Source of the DNA: Sulfurimonas sp.
GTDB lineage: Bacteria; Campylobacterota; Campylobacteria; Campylobacterales; Sulfurimonadaceae
DNA: 64,000 nt
Assembly (NCBI RefSeq): GCF_029027405.1
Contig: NZ_CP093396.1
Location: 2,305,497 to 2,369,496 of the forward strand
Direction: 5' to 3'
This document shows positions 1 through 9,689 of the stretch, piece by piece. The position numbers and the translations under genes were made by a program. Numbering within the stretch: the first letter of the stretch is position 1; each line of letters opens with the position of its first letter. Below the pieces are notes generated by a model. It saw only the letters and a list, made by a program, of their open reading frames with translations, was not told the DNA's origin and ran no database searches.

Positions 1-1
1 T

Positions 2-2224
2 AGTATAAGTACTATTCTTTCTATACTCATAATATTTATTGTTATCTTTTTTATAATAAAATCACCTAAAAATGAAGTTCAATACAATTCCATGGACTTT
101 ATTGAAGAAAAGCTAGATGAGAATACACAGGTCCATGTAGAACCTAGTAAACTTGAGCATATGATAGCAAAAGCCAACTACTTATACTCAACAGGTTCAA
201 AAGATGAAGCTCTATTTTTATATGAAAAAATTGCACAATATTCTGAAGCAATTTCTGTTTACAACTTAGGAGTGGCTCAACTAAAAGATGGAGACTATGA
301 GATAGCACTCAAAACATTTAAAAAAGCAATTTTAAATGATGAAAAAAGATGTGTTAGTGCAATAAATGCTGCTGTTTGTTCTTTACATTTAGGCTATGAG
401 AAAAGCTTTAGATATTATATAGACCTTGCACATGCCTACTTAGCAAAAGAAAAAAATTCACCCTTATATTCTTATTATTATACTCTTATTAGCTACTACA
501 ACCAAAACTATTACGAAGCGCTAAGTGCATTAGAGGATCCAACAAGTGAGGAATATCCAACTACTCAAAAACATTTAAAAGCTAAAATAAATGCTCTTTA
601 TTCAAATAATTATAAAGCCGTTGAAGCGATGGAAAAAGATTTTGATACAGATGATTCTTTTAATATCGCTCTTTTATATGCGAAAATTGGAGATATTACA
701 CTTGCTCAAAAATATTTAAAAGAGTCTCTTATTAAAAATATAGAACCTGTTAGATCAGCTATTGCTCAAGCTTTTATTAACTTAAAAGCAGGTCAAGTAA
801 CAACGGCAAGTAAGCAACTTAAGAATGTAACAGATATGTTCCCAGAGAAAGTTTATGAGCCATATCCAATAAAAGTAAAATTAAAAGATTCTCTATTTGA
901 CCCACTAAAAGCACAGGTTCGGTACAGAGAAAAAATTGTTAACTCTCAACTTTTTAACTATCAAAAAATATTTTATTATGCTCCTTATAAAATATTTAAT
1001 GCAGATAAAACTATTAGTTTCATTCAAAAAGGTAATGCAAATATTTATATTAACAATACTTCATCTGCTAAACAATATTTAAGAAGAAGTGCTTCGTCTT
1101 CAAATGTAAATAAAGGTATTGTTATCGCGATAAAGAATGCTCTTGCCTTTAAACTTAGAGATGCAAACAATGAGCTACAAAGATTAGTTAAAATTCAACC
1201 AAAACATTCAATACTTCAATATAATCTTGCATTAACTTATGCTCAAATGGGAGATATAAATAAAGCTAATAAGCACTTTATACTCTCTTTTCATTTAGAC
1301 TCAAAAAATTACTTGTCTGGTATTTTTGCTATTATGACAAGCCAGCTTATAAATAAAAATGCAACAAATTTAACAGTTATTCTAAAAGATTCAATCCTAT
1401 TAGAAAAAGATAGTGAGCAGATATATATGTACAAAACACTTTTAAATATCAGTGATAATAACATTTTATCAAGTGCTGATTGGCTCGATAAAGATTATAA
1501 GCAAAAACCGCTATATTTAGCACTAGACACCATAATAGCTTTGGAATTGGGAAATAATAAACTAGCAAAAAAAGCTTCTCATAAACTAACTCTATTACTG
1601 CCAAATGAAATCCTTTCACATATAATGTACATTGATGCACATTTTAGAGACTTCAAACCTAAAATTTATGCAAAAAAAGTATTAAACTATTTAAAATTAC
1701 AAAAATTATCTTTTGATGATTTGTATTATGGACCATATATTACTAGATATTTATATATTCAACAAAATCTTATTATTGGTAGATTATACTTTTTGAGACA
1801 GCAACTTAAAGATGTACTTGAGAGTACAGATTCAAATACACACGAGATAGCAAGTTCTCTTGCATTAGCTTCTCTTTACGATAAAGCTTTTGAAGAATCA
1901 TATACACTATATAATCACTTGATAGATAATTTAAAAGTAAGGGATGCGTACACAATTTTTTTAGGAGCAGTAGCATCTACTGCAGCTTTACATCATGCAA
2001 ATGCTATAGTTCTTTTAAAATTAGCAAAAATGAAAGACAACAACTTTCTTGAAAGTAGATACGCTCTTGGTTTGCTCTACTTAGAAGTAAAAAATAATAA
2101 AGGAGCTGTTATACAGTTCGCTAGAGTTGGAGACAATGGTTTTAATTCTAGTTATTTTGATTTTCAAATAGACTTAGAGGAGTTACTATTTGAAAAAGAA
2201 CAAAAAGAGAAAAGTAAAAACTAA
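2..2224 (+). CDS. Membrane-anchored TPR protein (5' end outside window)
   Basis: The frame is open from base 2, well upstream of the first ATG at 92. The residues before that ATG form a hydrophobic stretch rich in Ile, Phe and Val (bases 8-58) followed by a Lys, so the real protein probably starts outside the window with a single membrane anchor. The remaining 710 residues are a long alpha-helical repeat region. TPR-like pairs are visible near residues 30-100 and 360-400 (counted from the ATG), with typical Ala/Gly/Tyr spacing and phrases such as YNLALTYAQMGD. No catalytic motif is seen. Proteins of this kind usually act as scaffolds; the partner is unknown. The gene converges on pssA with four bases between the stops. 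Confidence 0.75.
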   Translation, partial: SISTILSILIIFIVIFFIIKSPKNEVQYNSMDFIEEKLDENTQVHVEPSKLEHMIAKANYLYSTGSKDEALFLYEKIAQYSEAISVYNLGVAQLKDGDYEIALKTFKKAILNDEKRCVSAINAAVCSLHLGYEKSFRYYIDLAHAYLAKEKNSPLYSYYYTLISYYNQNYYEALSALEDPTSEEYPTTQKHLKAKINALYSNNYKAVEAMEKDFDTDDSFNIALLYAKIGDITLAQKYLKESLIKNIEPVRSAIAQAFINLKAGQVTTASKQLKNVTDMFPEKVYEPYPIKVKLKDSLFDPLKAQVRYREKIVNSQLFNYQKIFYYAPYKIFNADKTISFIQKGNANIYINNTSSAKQYLRRSASSSNVNKGIVIAIKNALAFKLRDANNELQRLVKIQPKHSILQYNLALTYAQMGDINKANKHFILSFHLDSKNYLSGIFAIMTSQLINKNATNLTVILKDSILLEKDSEQIYMYKTLLNISDNNILSSADWLDKDYKQKPLYLALDTIIALELGNNKLAKKASHKLTLLLPNEILSHIMYIDAHFRDFKPKIYAKKVLNYLKLQKLSFDDLYYGPYITRYLYIQQNLIIGRLYFLRQQLKDVLESTDSNTHEIASSLALASLYDKAFEESYTLYNHLIDNLKVRDAYTIFLGAVASTAALHHANAIVLLKLAKMKDNNFLESRYALGLLYLEVKNNKGAVIQFARVGDNGFNSSYFDFQIDLEELLFEKEQKEKSKN

Positions 2225-2228
2225 AAGC

Positions 2229-2948
2229 CTATTTCTTTACAAGTGTTTTTGGCATCAGTATTACAGTTCTTGCAATTCCATACAAGATATATATAACTGC
2301 CAATAAAGTAAAACCTTCAATAGGGTACATAAAAACAAGTAGTAGAGCAGAAAGTATAAAAACAAAAGATTTCATAGCGTGTTTAGGCGATAAATCTATC
2401 TTTTTAAAGCTAGGATATCGAATATTACTAACCATTAAAATTGACACTAAAATTGATAATAACATAATAACAATTCCATAATCAACATTAAGGTCATATT
2501 TATGAAATAACAGAACAAGCAAAGAGACAAAAACAGCTGCAGTAGGTATAGGAACACCAATAAACACACTAGGTTCACTACTAACAGTCATCACATTAAA
2601 CCTAGCAAGTCTTATAGCACCAAAAATGACAAATAGTGCAGATGCAACCACGCCAAATCTACCAAATTCATGACCAACAAATAAGTACATTAAAAGTGCT
2701 GGAGCAACACCAAAAGCTACCATGTCTGCCAAAGAATCAAACTCTACTCCAAACTTTGAACAAGTATTTGTGAGTCTTGCAACTCTTCCATCTATACCAT
2801 CTAAGATTAATGAAAGCATTATTAACCAAGAAGCTTTGTCATACTCACCGTTAACTGCACTAATGATGCTAAATACACCCGAAAAAATTGAAGCTGCTGT
2901 GAAAATATTTGGCAGTATGTATATTAAATTAGCTTGTTTGGTCTTCAT
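2229..2948 (-). CDS. pssA: CDP-diacylglycerol--serine O-phosphatidyltransferase
   Basis: PssA joins CDP-diacylglycerol and L-serine to make phosphatidylserine, the precursor of phosphatidylethanolamine, at the inner membrane. The CDP-alcohol phosphotransferase signature (DG..AR, then G...D...D) lies at residues 50-75, beginning DGIDGRVAR. Several hydrophobic helices follow, and the 239-residue length is normal for the Campylobacterota and Bacillus-type enzyme. Its start overlaps the end of ftsH by 20 bp, so it is probably the last gene of the operon that begins near 8.9 kb and is translationally coupled to ftsH. Confidence 0.93.
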   Translation of the reverse strand: MKTKQANLIYILPNIFTAASIFSGVFSIISAVNGEYDKASWLIMLSLILDGIDGRVARLTNTCSKFGVEFDSLADMVAFGVAPALLMYLFVGHEFGRFGVVASALFVIFGAIRLARFNVMTVSSEPSVFIGVPIPTAAVFVSLLVLLFHKYDLNVDYGIVIMLLSILVSILMVSNIRYPSFKKIDLSPKHAMKSFVFILSALLLVFMYPIEGFTLLAVIYILYGIARTVILMPKTLVKK

Positions 2949-4902
2949 CTTTTACATCTTTTTTTACCATTTTGGCATCTTCTTTTAACTCTTCTTTTAT
3001 CTCATTAACTGATTCAATAACCTTAGATTTTAGATTGTTCTCTTTTTCAAAATTGACTATAATTTCTCTTACTTCATCGCCTGTAATATTTTCTTTTTCA
3101 TATAAAAGTTCAACCATATTTTCAATGGCACCTTTATACTCTTCTAATCGCTTTATTACGCTACCGTAATGTTCCTCTAATGATGATTTAATGAAGTTAT
3201 CCATCTCCTCAGCCATTTTATCACTATATTCACGAGTAGCTTGTTGACCACCACCTATAAAAGATTGTCTACTTTTTTCTAAAACCATCAGACCAGCTAC
3301 ATCTGTCATTCCATATGTTTGTACCATTGATTTAATAATATCTGTAGAACGCTCCAAATCATTTCCAGCACCAGTAGAAATCTCACCTATAAAAACTTCT
3401 TCGGCAGCTCTACCACCAAGTAAAACATCTACTTCTGCCCACATTTCAAAGCGTTGCATCATAAATCTATCTTCTTCTGGTTTGTTTAGAGTATAACCTA
3501 AAGCAGCAAGACCACGAGGCACTATAGAAACTTTAGAAACTTTTTTTGCTCCATCTGTAGTTTCAGCTAACAGGGCATGTCCACTCTCGTGATAAGCAAC
3601 AATTTTTTTCTCTTTTGGATTTATACGACGAGATTTTTTAGCAAGTCCTGCTATTGCTCTCTCAACTGATTCAAATAAATCACTCTGCTTAACAGTTTTT
3701 TGACTTTTTCTACCAGCAAGTAATGCTGCTTCATTTATTATATTTGCTAAGTCTGCACCTGCAAGTCCTGCTGTAAGTCGAGCTATTTCATCTATCTCTA
3801 CATCATCATCCATTTTTACGCTTTTCATGTGTACTTTTAAGATTTTAACACGACCTTCAAAATCTGGCTTATCCACTAATACTTGTCTATCAAAACGCCC
3901 TGGTCTTAAAAGTGCTGCATCTAGCACCTCTGGTCTATTTGTAGCAGCTAATATAATTACCGGTGTATCAGTACCAAAACCATCCATCTCTGCTAATAGT
4001 TGGTTTAAAGTTTGTTCTCTTTCATCATTCCCACCCATCATGCCACCAGCAGCACGACTTTTACCAATTGCATCTATTTCATCTATAAAAATTATACTTG
4101 GTGCATCTTTTTTTGCTTGCTCAAATAGGTCACGAACACGAGCCGCACCAACACCAACAAACATTTCTATAAAACTAGAACCGTTTACCGAGAAAAATGG
4201 AACATCTGCTTCACCCGCAACAGCTTTAGCTAAAAGTGTCTTACCAGTACCTGGAGAACCAACAAGTAAAACACCCTTTGGAATTTTAGCACCAATTTCA
4301 ACATAACGAGCAGGATACTTTAAAAAATCAACAATTTCTTGAACTTCTTCTTTTGCTTCTTCAACACCTGCAACATCATCAAATTTTGTATCCGGTTTTT
4401 CTGAGTTAATCATTTTTTTAGAATTACCCATACCTAGAATTCCGCCACCCATGCTTTTTTGCATGCGTCCAGCGAAGAACATCCAAATACCTATAATAAG
4501 TAAAAATGGAAATAACCAACCAAACATTTCTGTAAACCAATTTGTTTCACTAAAACCAGAGTAATCAATACCTTTGCTATCTAGTAATGAAACAAGATTT
4601 ACATCACCTGGTATCAGTCTAGTTGTATAAATCATCCCATCTGCAGATTTTGCTTTTATGTAGCTTTGCCCTATTTCTACTTTTGATAAACTCTTAGACT
4701 CTATTAAGCCTTTAAATTCTGAGTAGCTAACTTGTTTTGATCTGCTCGTTGAAGTGCCATTATTCGCATTAAATGCTGAGCCATCACCGACTAGTCCCTT
4801 GAACAACATAATTATTACAATTGAAAAAATTGCAAAAGTTATTAGTGGGTTTTTATTAAAAAAATTATTATTTTTATCATCATTTGAATTTTGTTTTGAC
4901 AT
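2929..4902 (-). CDS. ftsH: ATP-dependent zinc metalloprotease FtsH
   Basis: FtsH is a hexameric, membrane-bound AAA+ protease that degrades misfolded membrane proteins and short-lived regulators. Two membrane segments (about residues 19-38 and 128-145) flank a periplasmic domain. Walker A GSPGTGKT is at 215-222, Walker B IIFIDEID at 270-277, the second region of homology (ATNRPEVLDAALLRPGRFDR) at about 320-339, and the zinc site HESGH at 438-442. I chose the ATG at 4902 (657 residues): it has an AAAGAGA ribosome site, matches the family N-terminus and leaves 14 bp after prmA. The ATG at 4947 would add 15 basic residues and overlap prmA. Confidence 0.96.
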   Translation of the reverse strand: MSKQNSNDDKNNNFFNKNPLITFAIFSIVIIMLFKGLVGDGSAFNANNGTSTSRSKQVSYSEFKGLIESKSLSKVEIGQSYIKAKSADGMIYTTRLIPGDVNLVSLLDSKGIDYSGFSETNWFTEMFGWLFPFLLIIGIWMFFAGRMQKSMGGGILGMGNSKKMINSEKPDTKFDDVAGVEEAKEEVQEIVDFLKYPARYVEIGAKIPKGVLLVGSPGTGKTLLAKAVAGEADVPFFSVNGSSFIEMFVGVGAARVRDLFEQAKKDAPSIIFIDEIDAIGKSRAAGGMMGGNDEREQTLNQLLAEMDGFGTDTPVIILAATNRPEVLDAALLRPGRFDRQVLVDKPDFEGRVKILKVHMKSVKMDDDVEIDEIARLTAGLAGADLANIINEAALLAGRKSQKTVKQSDLFESVERAIAGLAKKSRRINPKEKKIVAYHESGHALLAETTDGAKKVSKVSIVPRGLAALGYTLNKPEEDRFMMQRFEMWAEVDVLLGGRAAEEVFIGEISTGAGNDLERSTDIIKSMVQTYGMTDVAGLMVLEKSRQSFIGGGQQATREYSDKMAEEMDNFIKSSLEEHYGSVIKRLEEYKGAIENMVELLYEKENITGDEVREIIVNFEKENNLKSKVIESVNEIKEELKEDAKMVKKDVKDEDQTS

Positions 4903-4916
4903 TTTTATCTCTTTTT

Positions 4917-5744
4917 TTATTTTCTTTTTAAAATAAGTGTTATCCACTCATCTTCTATTATTTTTTCTATTATTTCACAATCTTTGTAAAAATTCAAGAC
5001 TTTCTCTTCATACTTGTCTAAAATACCTGATATTATTAAAATGCCATCTTTTTTTAAAGCATTTTTTAAATCTTTGGCAATGAAAGTAAGGACATCTGCA
5101 ACTATATTTGCGACAACGACATCATACTTTAAAGAACTTAATGAACATGAACCTTCCCAAATATTTGCAAATTCTAAATTATTTAACTTTGCATTTTTTA
5201 TACTATTTTCTACAGATATAATATCAGTGTCACATGCATCTACGATAGCTTGAAGTTTCATTGCTCCTATACCAAGAATTCCACTTCCACAGCCAACATC
5301 TAAAAGTGATTGACCTACACTAACATACTTAGATATTGCTCTAAGCACACTAGCAGTCGTTGGATGATGTCCTGTCCCAAAAGCTAAAGCTGGATCTATC
5401 TCGATATTTATAAGTTCTGGATTTGATTCATTCCAAGTTGGATGAATATAAAATTTACCTATACATAGGGGCGTAATACTTTTTTGATAAAGCTCAACCC
5501 AATCACTATTTTTAAGCTTCTGGTGATGACACTCTAGCTCTATGCTTTTACCTAATGCTTTTCCAAGTGCCTCGCAAAATTGTTCTAATCCCCAAGCAAT
5601 GGTTTCAAGTTCTTCTTCGCTTCTCACAATGAAACCTGACTGGATTTCTTCAAAACCTACAGGGATTGTATCGGCTAAAAAATCTGCGAACAACTCCTTG
5701 TGAGATGAAATTTCAACTACTAACTCGTAGTAGTACTCCTGCAT
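4917..5744 (-). CDS. prmA: Ribosomal protein L11 methyltransferase
   Basis: PrmA is a cytoplasmic SAM-dependent enzyme that trimethylates ribosomal protein L11. The C-terminal Rossmann domain shows the family stretch FGTGHHPTT (122-130) and the SAM-binding loop LDVGCGSG (148-154), followed by VANIVADV in the catalytic region. At 275 residues it is a little shorter than the E. coli enzyme, as is usual in Campylobacterota, where the N-terminal substrate-binding domain is less conserved. Its ATG shares bases with the cheY stop (TAATG), which indicates translational coupling. Confidence 0.93.
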   Translation of the reverse strand: MQEYYYELVVEISSHKELFADFLADTIPVGFEEIQSGFIVRSEEELETIAWGLEQFCEALGKALGKSIELECHHQKLKNSDWVELYQKSITPLCIGKFYIHPTWNESNPELINIEIDPALAFGTGHHPTTASVLRAISKYVSVGQSLLDVGCGSGILGIGAMKLQAIVDACDTDIISVENSIKNAKLNNLEFANIWEGSCSLSSLKYDVVVANIVADVLTFIAKDLKNALKKDGILIISGILDKYEEKVLNFYKDCEIIEKIIEDEWITLILKRK

Positions 5745-6118
5745 TACTGGGCGATACCCATAACTGCACCAAGTTTTTCTTTTAATACTTGAGGCGTAAA
5801 TGGTTTAACTATATAATTGTTTACCCCTGCTTTTAGTGCCGTAATTACTTCAGACTTACCACCTTCTGTTGTTACCATTATGATTGGTGTATCAAGAAAC
5901 CTTTCATCAGCACGAACTTTTTTAACAAGTTCTAGTCCGTTCATCTCAGGCATGTTCCAATCAGTAATTAGCATATCTATATCAGGATTTGCATCCATTT
6001 TAGCCCAACCTTCAAGACCATCAGCGCCCTCTAGTATATCTTTGTAACCTAAACGAGCTAAAGTATTTTTTATAATACGTCGCATTGTAGAGCTATCATC
6101 AACAACAAGTAATTTCAA
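5744..6118 (-). CDS. cheY: Chemotaxis response regulator CheY
   Basis: This is a 124-residue single receiver domain. The acid pocket is D7-D8, the phosphoacceptor is D53 (ITDWNMPEMNG), the switch threonine is T83 and the conserved lysine is K105 (VKPF), so all the residues needed for a working CheY are present. When phosphorylated by CheA it binds the flagellar switch and changes rotation. The start is a TTG, supported by an AAGGA ribosome site seven bases upstream. Cotranscription with hisHA, prmA, ftsH and pssA is an operon of convenience seen in related genomes rather than a functional grouping. Confidence 0.95.
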   Translation of the reverse strand: MKLLVVDDSSTMRRIIKNTLARLGYKDILEGADGLEGWAKMDANPDIDMLITDWNMPEMNGLELVKKVRADERFLDTPIIMVTTEGGKSEVITALKAGVNNYIVKPFTPQVLKEKLGAVMGIAQ

Positions 6119-6188
6119 TTGAAATCCTTTTTAAATTTATTTGTAAAATTTATACTCTAATAATAGCAAAATTTTTATTATTTTTCAA

Positions 6189-6899
6189 TTAATTCAATAG
6201 TTTAAACATCTTTTGTAAATCTAATCTACCTTCATAATAGGCTTTGCCAATTATAACACCATCAACTTCATTCGTAGCTATCAAAGCCTCTATATCAGAC
6301 TCATCTTTCACCCCACCACTTGCTATTGTACTTATTCCACTTACTCGTGCTATATCTAAAGTAAACTCTACATTTACACCAGCTAAAGTTCCATCTTTAC
6401 TCACATCGGTACATATTATAGCTTCAACACCAGCAGAGGCATACTCTTTAGCTAGGTCTATTGCTTTCATAGTGCTCACATCTGCCCAACCTTCTACTGC
6501 TACAAAACCATCTATGGCATCTATTCCTACTGCGATAGGATATTTACTAGCCATCTCTTTTACAAATTCTGGATTTGTTACAGCGATAGAACCTAAAACA
6601 ATTCTATCTATTCCTATCTCAAGCATTTTTTTAATAGTTTTTTCATCCCGAATTCCACCACCAAGTTCCAACTTAACATTACAGTTTTGTCTAATTTTTA
6701 TTATCTCCTTTAGGTTTCTTGGCTCACCTGCAAACGCTCCATTTAAATCAACTAAATGAACCCATTCTGCACCCATTTGTTCAAATTTTTGCACTAAAGA
6801 CCAAGGCTTATCTGAGTAAATTTTTGCACTATCCATTAAACCTTTTGTAAGGCGAACCGCTTTTCCATCTTTTAAATCTATTGCTGGGTAAAGTGTCAT
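6189..6899 (-). CDS. hisA: HisA isomerase of histidine biosynthesis
   Basis: HisA converts ProFAR to PRFAR (an Amadori rearrangement), the fourth step of histidine synthesis. The 236-residue (beta/alpha)8 barrel has the catalytic aspartates D8 (PAIDLKDG) and D127 (VGIDAIDG), plus the phosphate-binding loops LELGGGIRD and IASGGV. It lies three bases after hisH, whose product works in the next step, so the two are coregulated. A gap of about 70 bp separates it from cheY. Confidence 0.95.
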   Translation of the reverse strand: MTLYPAIDLKDGKAVRLTKGLMDSAKIYSDKPWSLVQKFEQMGAEWVHLVDLNGAFAGEPRNLKEIIKIRQNCNVKLELGGGIRDEKTIKKMLEIGIDRIVLGSIAVTNPEFVKEMASKYPIAVGIDAIDGFVAVEGWADVSTMKAIDLAKEYASAGVEAIICTDVSKDGTLAGVNVEFTLDIARVSGISTIASGGVKDESDIEALIATNEVDGVIIGKAYYEGRLDLQKMFKLLN

Positions 6900-6902
6900 T
6901 TT

Positions 6903-7514
6903 TTATAATCCTATAAAGTTTTTTAATATCTGAAGTCCATTTTCATGGCTTTTTTCTGGGTGAGGTTGAATTCCAAATATATTGTCATGAGCAACGCACG
7001 ATGTAAACTCATAACCATAATTTGTTCTGCCTACAATATCTTCTTTATTTATACAATTCACATGGTATGTATGCACAAAATAAAGATAATGTTCTTCATC
7101 TAAGTTTTCAAAGAGTGGATGATTTTCAGTAAACATTCTGTTCCAACCCATGTGAGGTACTTTTAGTTTTTCTTCAAATTTAGATGTATCAAAAGCTTTG
7201 ACATCACCTCTTATAAGACCTAAACCATCATGTTTTCCGAACTCTTCACTTGAGTCAAACAGAAGTTGCATCCCAAGACAGATACCAAGCATATATTTTC
7301 CACTATTAGCATACTCTTTTATAGCATCAATCATATTCCTTTGTCTTAAATGCTCCATAGCATCGCCATATGCACCAACACCAGGGAGAATTAATTTATC
7401 ATAATCTTTAAACTTACTTGGGTCATTTTCAACAACCGTTTTTTCACCTAACAAAGTAAATGCATTTTGTACACTTGCTAAATTTCCCATGTTATAATCA
7501 ACTATTGCTATCAA
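6903..7514 (-). CDS. hisH: Imidazole glycerol phosphate synthase, glutamine amidotransferase subunit
   Basis: HisH releases ammonia from glutamine and passes it to HisF, which cyclises PRFAR into IGP and AICAR. The class I amidotransferase triad is complete: C79 in GICLGMQ, with H185 and E187 in IQPHPEKS. The length of 203 residues is typical. Its 5' end overlaps the preceding membrane-protein gene by 17 bp. hisF is not in this window. Confidence 0.95.
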   Translation of the reverse strand: MIAIVDYNMGNLASVQNAFTLLGEKTVVENDPSKFKDYDKLILPGVGAYGDAMEHLRQRNMIDAIKEYANSGKYMLGICLGMQLLFDSSEEFGKHDGLGLIRGDVKAFDTSKFEEKLKVPHMGWNRMFTENHPLFENLDEEHYLYFVHTYHVNCINKEDIVGRTNYGYEFTSCVAHDNIFGIQPHPEKSHENGLQILKNFIGL

Positions 7515-8415
7515 TACTGTTTCTCACCTTCGTAAATTTAATATATACCGCTAAACTGACTAATAGAAGAGCAACCCCACCAATAATGTATGTTGCATAT
7601 ATGAGTTTTTCTGGATCTGTAATAGCAAACTTAAACACTAACATCAAAGCTTCAATAGAAAGAGCAATGATTATGGAACCCAAAAACTTAACCATTGTTT
7701 TATGCGGTCCTGAAATATTTTGTTCTTTATGTCTTCCTAAAATCTCTTCTTCTATAAGTGTCTTTGCTAAATCAAAGATGGCAAGAGAGAGAGTTAAAAG
7801 AATAGTAGCTTTAAACATATCATCTATTATAAGATCACTTCCTGCAATTTCCTCTATAAAAAAACTTTTTATACCATGAAAAAAAAGAAAAATTGCAACC
7901 GCTACTAATGCAAAGGCAAACATAGCATAAGAAAATTTAAAAAACTGAGAAAATAAAATATCTGATTTATTTAAACGAGCAATTTTAAGCACTTCTGCTA
8001 GTGGCATGTCTAAACATGCAACATATTTAATATTACCTTTTTCATCAAAAATTGGTTGAGAAGCTGTTACTGTGAGCTCTTGAGTAATGAGAGATGGATA
8101 TGGGTCTGTAATGCTACATCGACCCTCTCTAACTGCTCGATAATAATAGGCCCTATCCGCTCTGATTTTACCTGCATCATCATCAACTTGTCTATTTGCA
8201 GTGTAAGTTGGTGTTATCTGAACACCTTTATAATCAAGCAGATATACACCTTCACAGTTTTCTAAATCTGCTTTTATCTTTAGTATACGCGGCACTATCA
8301 TCTCTAAAGAAAGAGATGGAAGTCTATTTGGAATATTTTTAGAAAAAAGATAACAAAAGTAAGCTCTCGCCTTTGTTCTTCCTTGTGAAAAATCTTGAAT
8401 ATCTGATGCAACCAT
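7498..8415 (-). CDS. Membrane protein with N-terminal PDC/cache-like sensor domain
   Basis: The 305-residue protein has a region of about 100 residues (roughly 40-145) resembling a PDC/cache ligand-binding fold, including the phrases GVYLLDYKG and ITDPYPSLITQELTVTASQPIFDEKGN that are characteristic of cache domains. Four predicted membrane helices follow at about 161-183, 200-220, 243-263 and 272-294. There is no kinase, HAMP or methyl-accepting domain, so how a signal would be passed on is not evident. It sits between a coiled-coil protein gene and hisH with tiny gaps or overlaps. The specific ligand and function are unknown. Confidence 0.75.
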   Translation of the reverse strand: MVASDIQDFSQGRTKARAYFCYLFSKNIPNRLPSLSLEMIVPRILKIKADLENCEGVYLLDYKGVQITPTYTANRQVDDDAGKIRADRAYYYRAVREGRCSITDPYPSLITQELTVTASQPIFDEKGNIKYVACLDMPLAEVLKIARLNKSDILFSQFFKFSYAMFAFALVAVAIFLFFHGIKSFFIEEIAGSDLIIDDMFKATILLTLSLAIFDLAKTLIEEEILGRHKEQNISGPHKTMVKFLGSIIIALSIEALMLVFKFAITDPEKLIYATYIIGGVALLLVSLAVYIKFTKVRNSIDSNS

Positions 8416-8419
8416 TTAT

Positions 8420-8899
8420 TTAGTTAAATCCTTCCTTATTTGTTTGTATATCTACGACTTCTGGACGGTGTGTTATACTCGGACCAAATATTTTTTTTAT
8501 TATTGATTTAAAACCTTTTTCATTTTCTTCATATTCACGCTCTGCTTCTTGAAGTGATACTTCCCATGCTGAAGAAAATCCCGGCGCTTTTAACATCATT
8601 TTTCTTAATGCTCCATCATAAATATTTAAAAGTCTAAGCTCTGCACGACCTGGTTTTTGACCTAAGGTTTTTACTGAAATTCTTAAATTTTCATTTTCTT
8701 TTTTAAACTTTTCTAAATCTTTTTCTAAGTTTTTATTTCCCAAATCTGTTATTTTCATCTGTCTATTTAAATGTTCTTTATATTCTTGAAGTTCTTTTTT
8801 ATGAGATCTAATTTCAAATCTGGATTTTATATAACTCATAAAATAACCAATAACAAAACTTGCAAGTATTAATAGTATCCCTAAAGTACTCAATTCCAT
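8420..8899 (-). CDS. Single-pass membrane protein with coiled coil, function unknown
   Basis: This 159-residue protein has one N-terminal hydrophobic helix (residues 5-24) and then a highly charged, Lys/Glu-rich region at 30-75 likely to form a coiled coil. I do not recognise a named domain. It is the first gene of the operon, with a strong AAGGAG ribosome site eight bases upstream of the ATG and a TATAAT upstream, and is followed four bases later by the cache-like membrane protein, which suggests the two membrane proteins work together. Confidence 0.7.
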   Translation of the reverse strand: MELSTLGILLILASFVIGYFMSYIKSRFEIRSHKKELQEYKEHLNRQMKITDLGNKNLEKDLEKFKKENENLRISVKTLGQKPGRAELRLLNIYDGALRKMMLKAPGFSSAWEVSLQEAEREYEENEKGFKSIIKKIFGPSITHRPEVVDIQTNKEGFN

Positions 8900-8923
8900 A
8901 AAATTCTCCTTTTGATAAATACG

Positions 8924-8929
8924 ATTATA
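8924..8929 (-). promoter_or_regulatory. Predicted -10 element of the hisHA-cheY-prmA-ftsH-pssA operon
   Basis: A perfect TATAAT on the minus strand lies about 25 bases upstream of the first ATG (8899), leaving room for the AAGGAG ribosome site. No convincing -35 box is seen, which is normal for Campylobacterota sigma-70 promoters. The rest of the gap up to 9131 is AT-rich and I see no gene in it. Confidence 0.5.
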
Positions 8930-9131
8930 CCTCTTATAATCATATTATTTTATTTAATTTAGCTTATTTTATTGTTTTTTCTCTTTATTTGTCTTAAAAT
9001 ATAATTTAAAGTAAAAAAATAGGCTAAAAATATTCTGTATTTAGATTTTATAGTTTTAATTAGATAATTTTTGGTGTTTGTCTTAGCCTAAGTGGAGTTT
9101 AGTTCTTCTTGTAATGTAGTCTAAATTACTT

Positions 9132-9665
9132 TTAATCTACTTTTAATGTCACTCTGATTTGTTTTGGCATATAATATTTAAACTGCTTAGGACTTATAAA
9201 AAAATCTATTTCACCCTGTTTATCTTCTAATTCACTCCACTCCTGGATATCAAATTTTATTGCCACTATTGCTAAAGAAGGCATTTTGGCAATATGCTCG
9301 CCACTAAGCATAAAAACAAGTTCACTTAACTGTGGATTATGCCCAACTATAAACATCTCTGAATGTTCATCATCTTGAGCTATTATTATCTCTTTTATCA
9401 ATTCGGGAGGAGATAAATACAACTCTTGTAAAAAATATTTTGGTCCTGAAAAATTTATTTTCTCAGCTAAAATATTACTTGTTTCTTGAGCTCGTAGTGC
9501 ACAACTAGAAAGAATCACATCCGGATTAACACCTCTCAAGGTGAGGTAAGAACCCATAGTATTGATATGCTTAAGACCTTTTTTTGTAATGTCTCTCTCC
9601 ATATCACTTTCACCAGGAACACTCCAGTCAGACTTTGCATGTTTTATTAAATATAAAGTTTTCAT
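9132..9665 (-). CDS. SixA-like histidine phosphatase
   Basis: This is a 177-residue member of the histidine phosphatase (phosphoglycerate-mutase-like) superfamily. The N-terminal motif is LIKHAKSDW, with H9 as the predicted phosphoacceptor in the RHG-variant form KHA found in SixA-type proteins. The second active-site histidine is in FIVGHNPQLSEL. SixA removes phosphate from HPt domains of phosphorelays in E. coli. Here the gene is the last of a cluster with a hybrid histidine kinase and PAS protein, which fits a role in damping a phosphorelay, though that is inference from context. Confidence 0.8.
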   Translation of the reverse strand: MKTLYLIKHAKSDWSVPGESDMERDITKKGLKHINTMGSYLTLRGVNPDVILSSCALRAQETSNILAEKINFSGPKYFLQELYLSPPELIKEIIIAQDDEHSEMFIVGHNPQLSELVFMLSGEHIAKMPSLAIVAIKFDIQEWSELEDKQGEIDFFISPKQFKYYMPKQIRVTLKVD

Positions 9666-9689
9666 TCTATTCCTGATTTTTTAATATTT

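Noticed and set aside
1449-1640. 63-codon minus-strand frame
   Set aside because: Antisense to the TPR protein gene, with no start signal or similarity.
3827-4306. 159-codon open frame on the plus strand
   Set aside because: It lies wholly antisense to the conserved AAA domain of ftsH; its openness follows from the codon usage of ftsH. No ribosome site.
8930-9131. Gap examined for a tRNA or small RNA
   Set aside because: No cloverleaf, T-loop consensus or stable hairpin seen; only AT-rich sequence besides the operon promoter.
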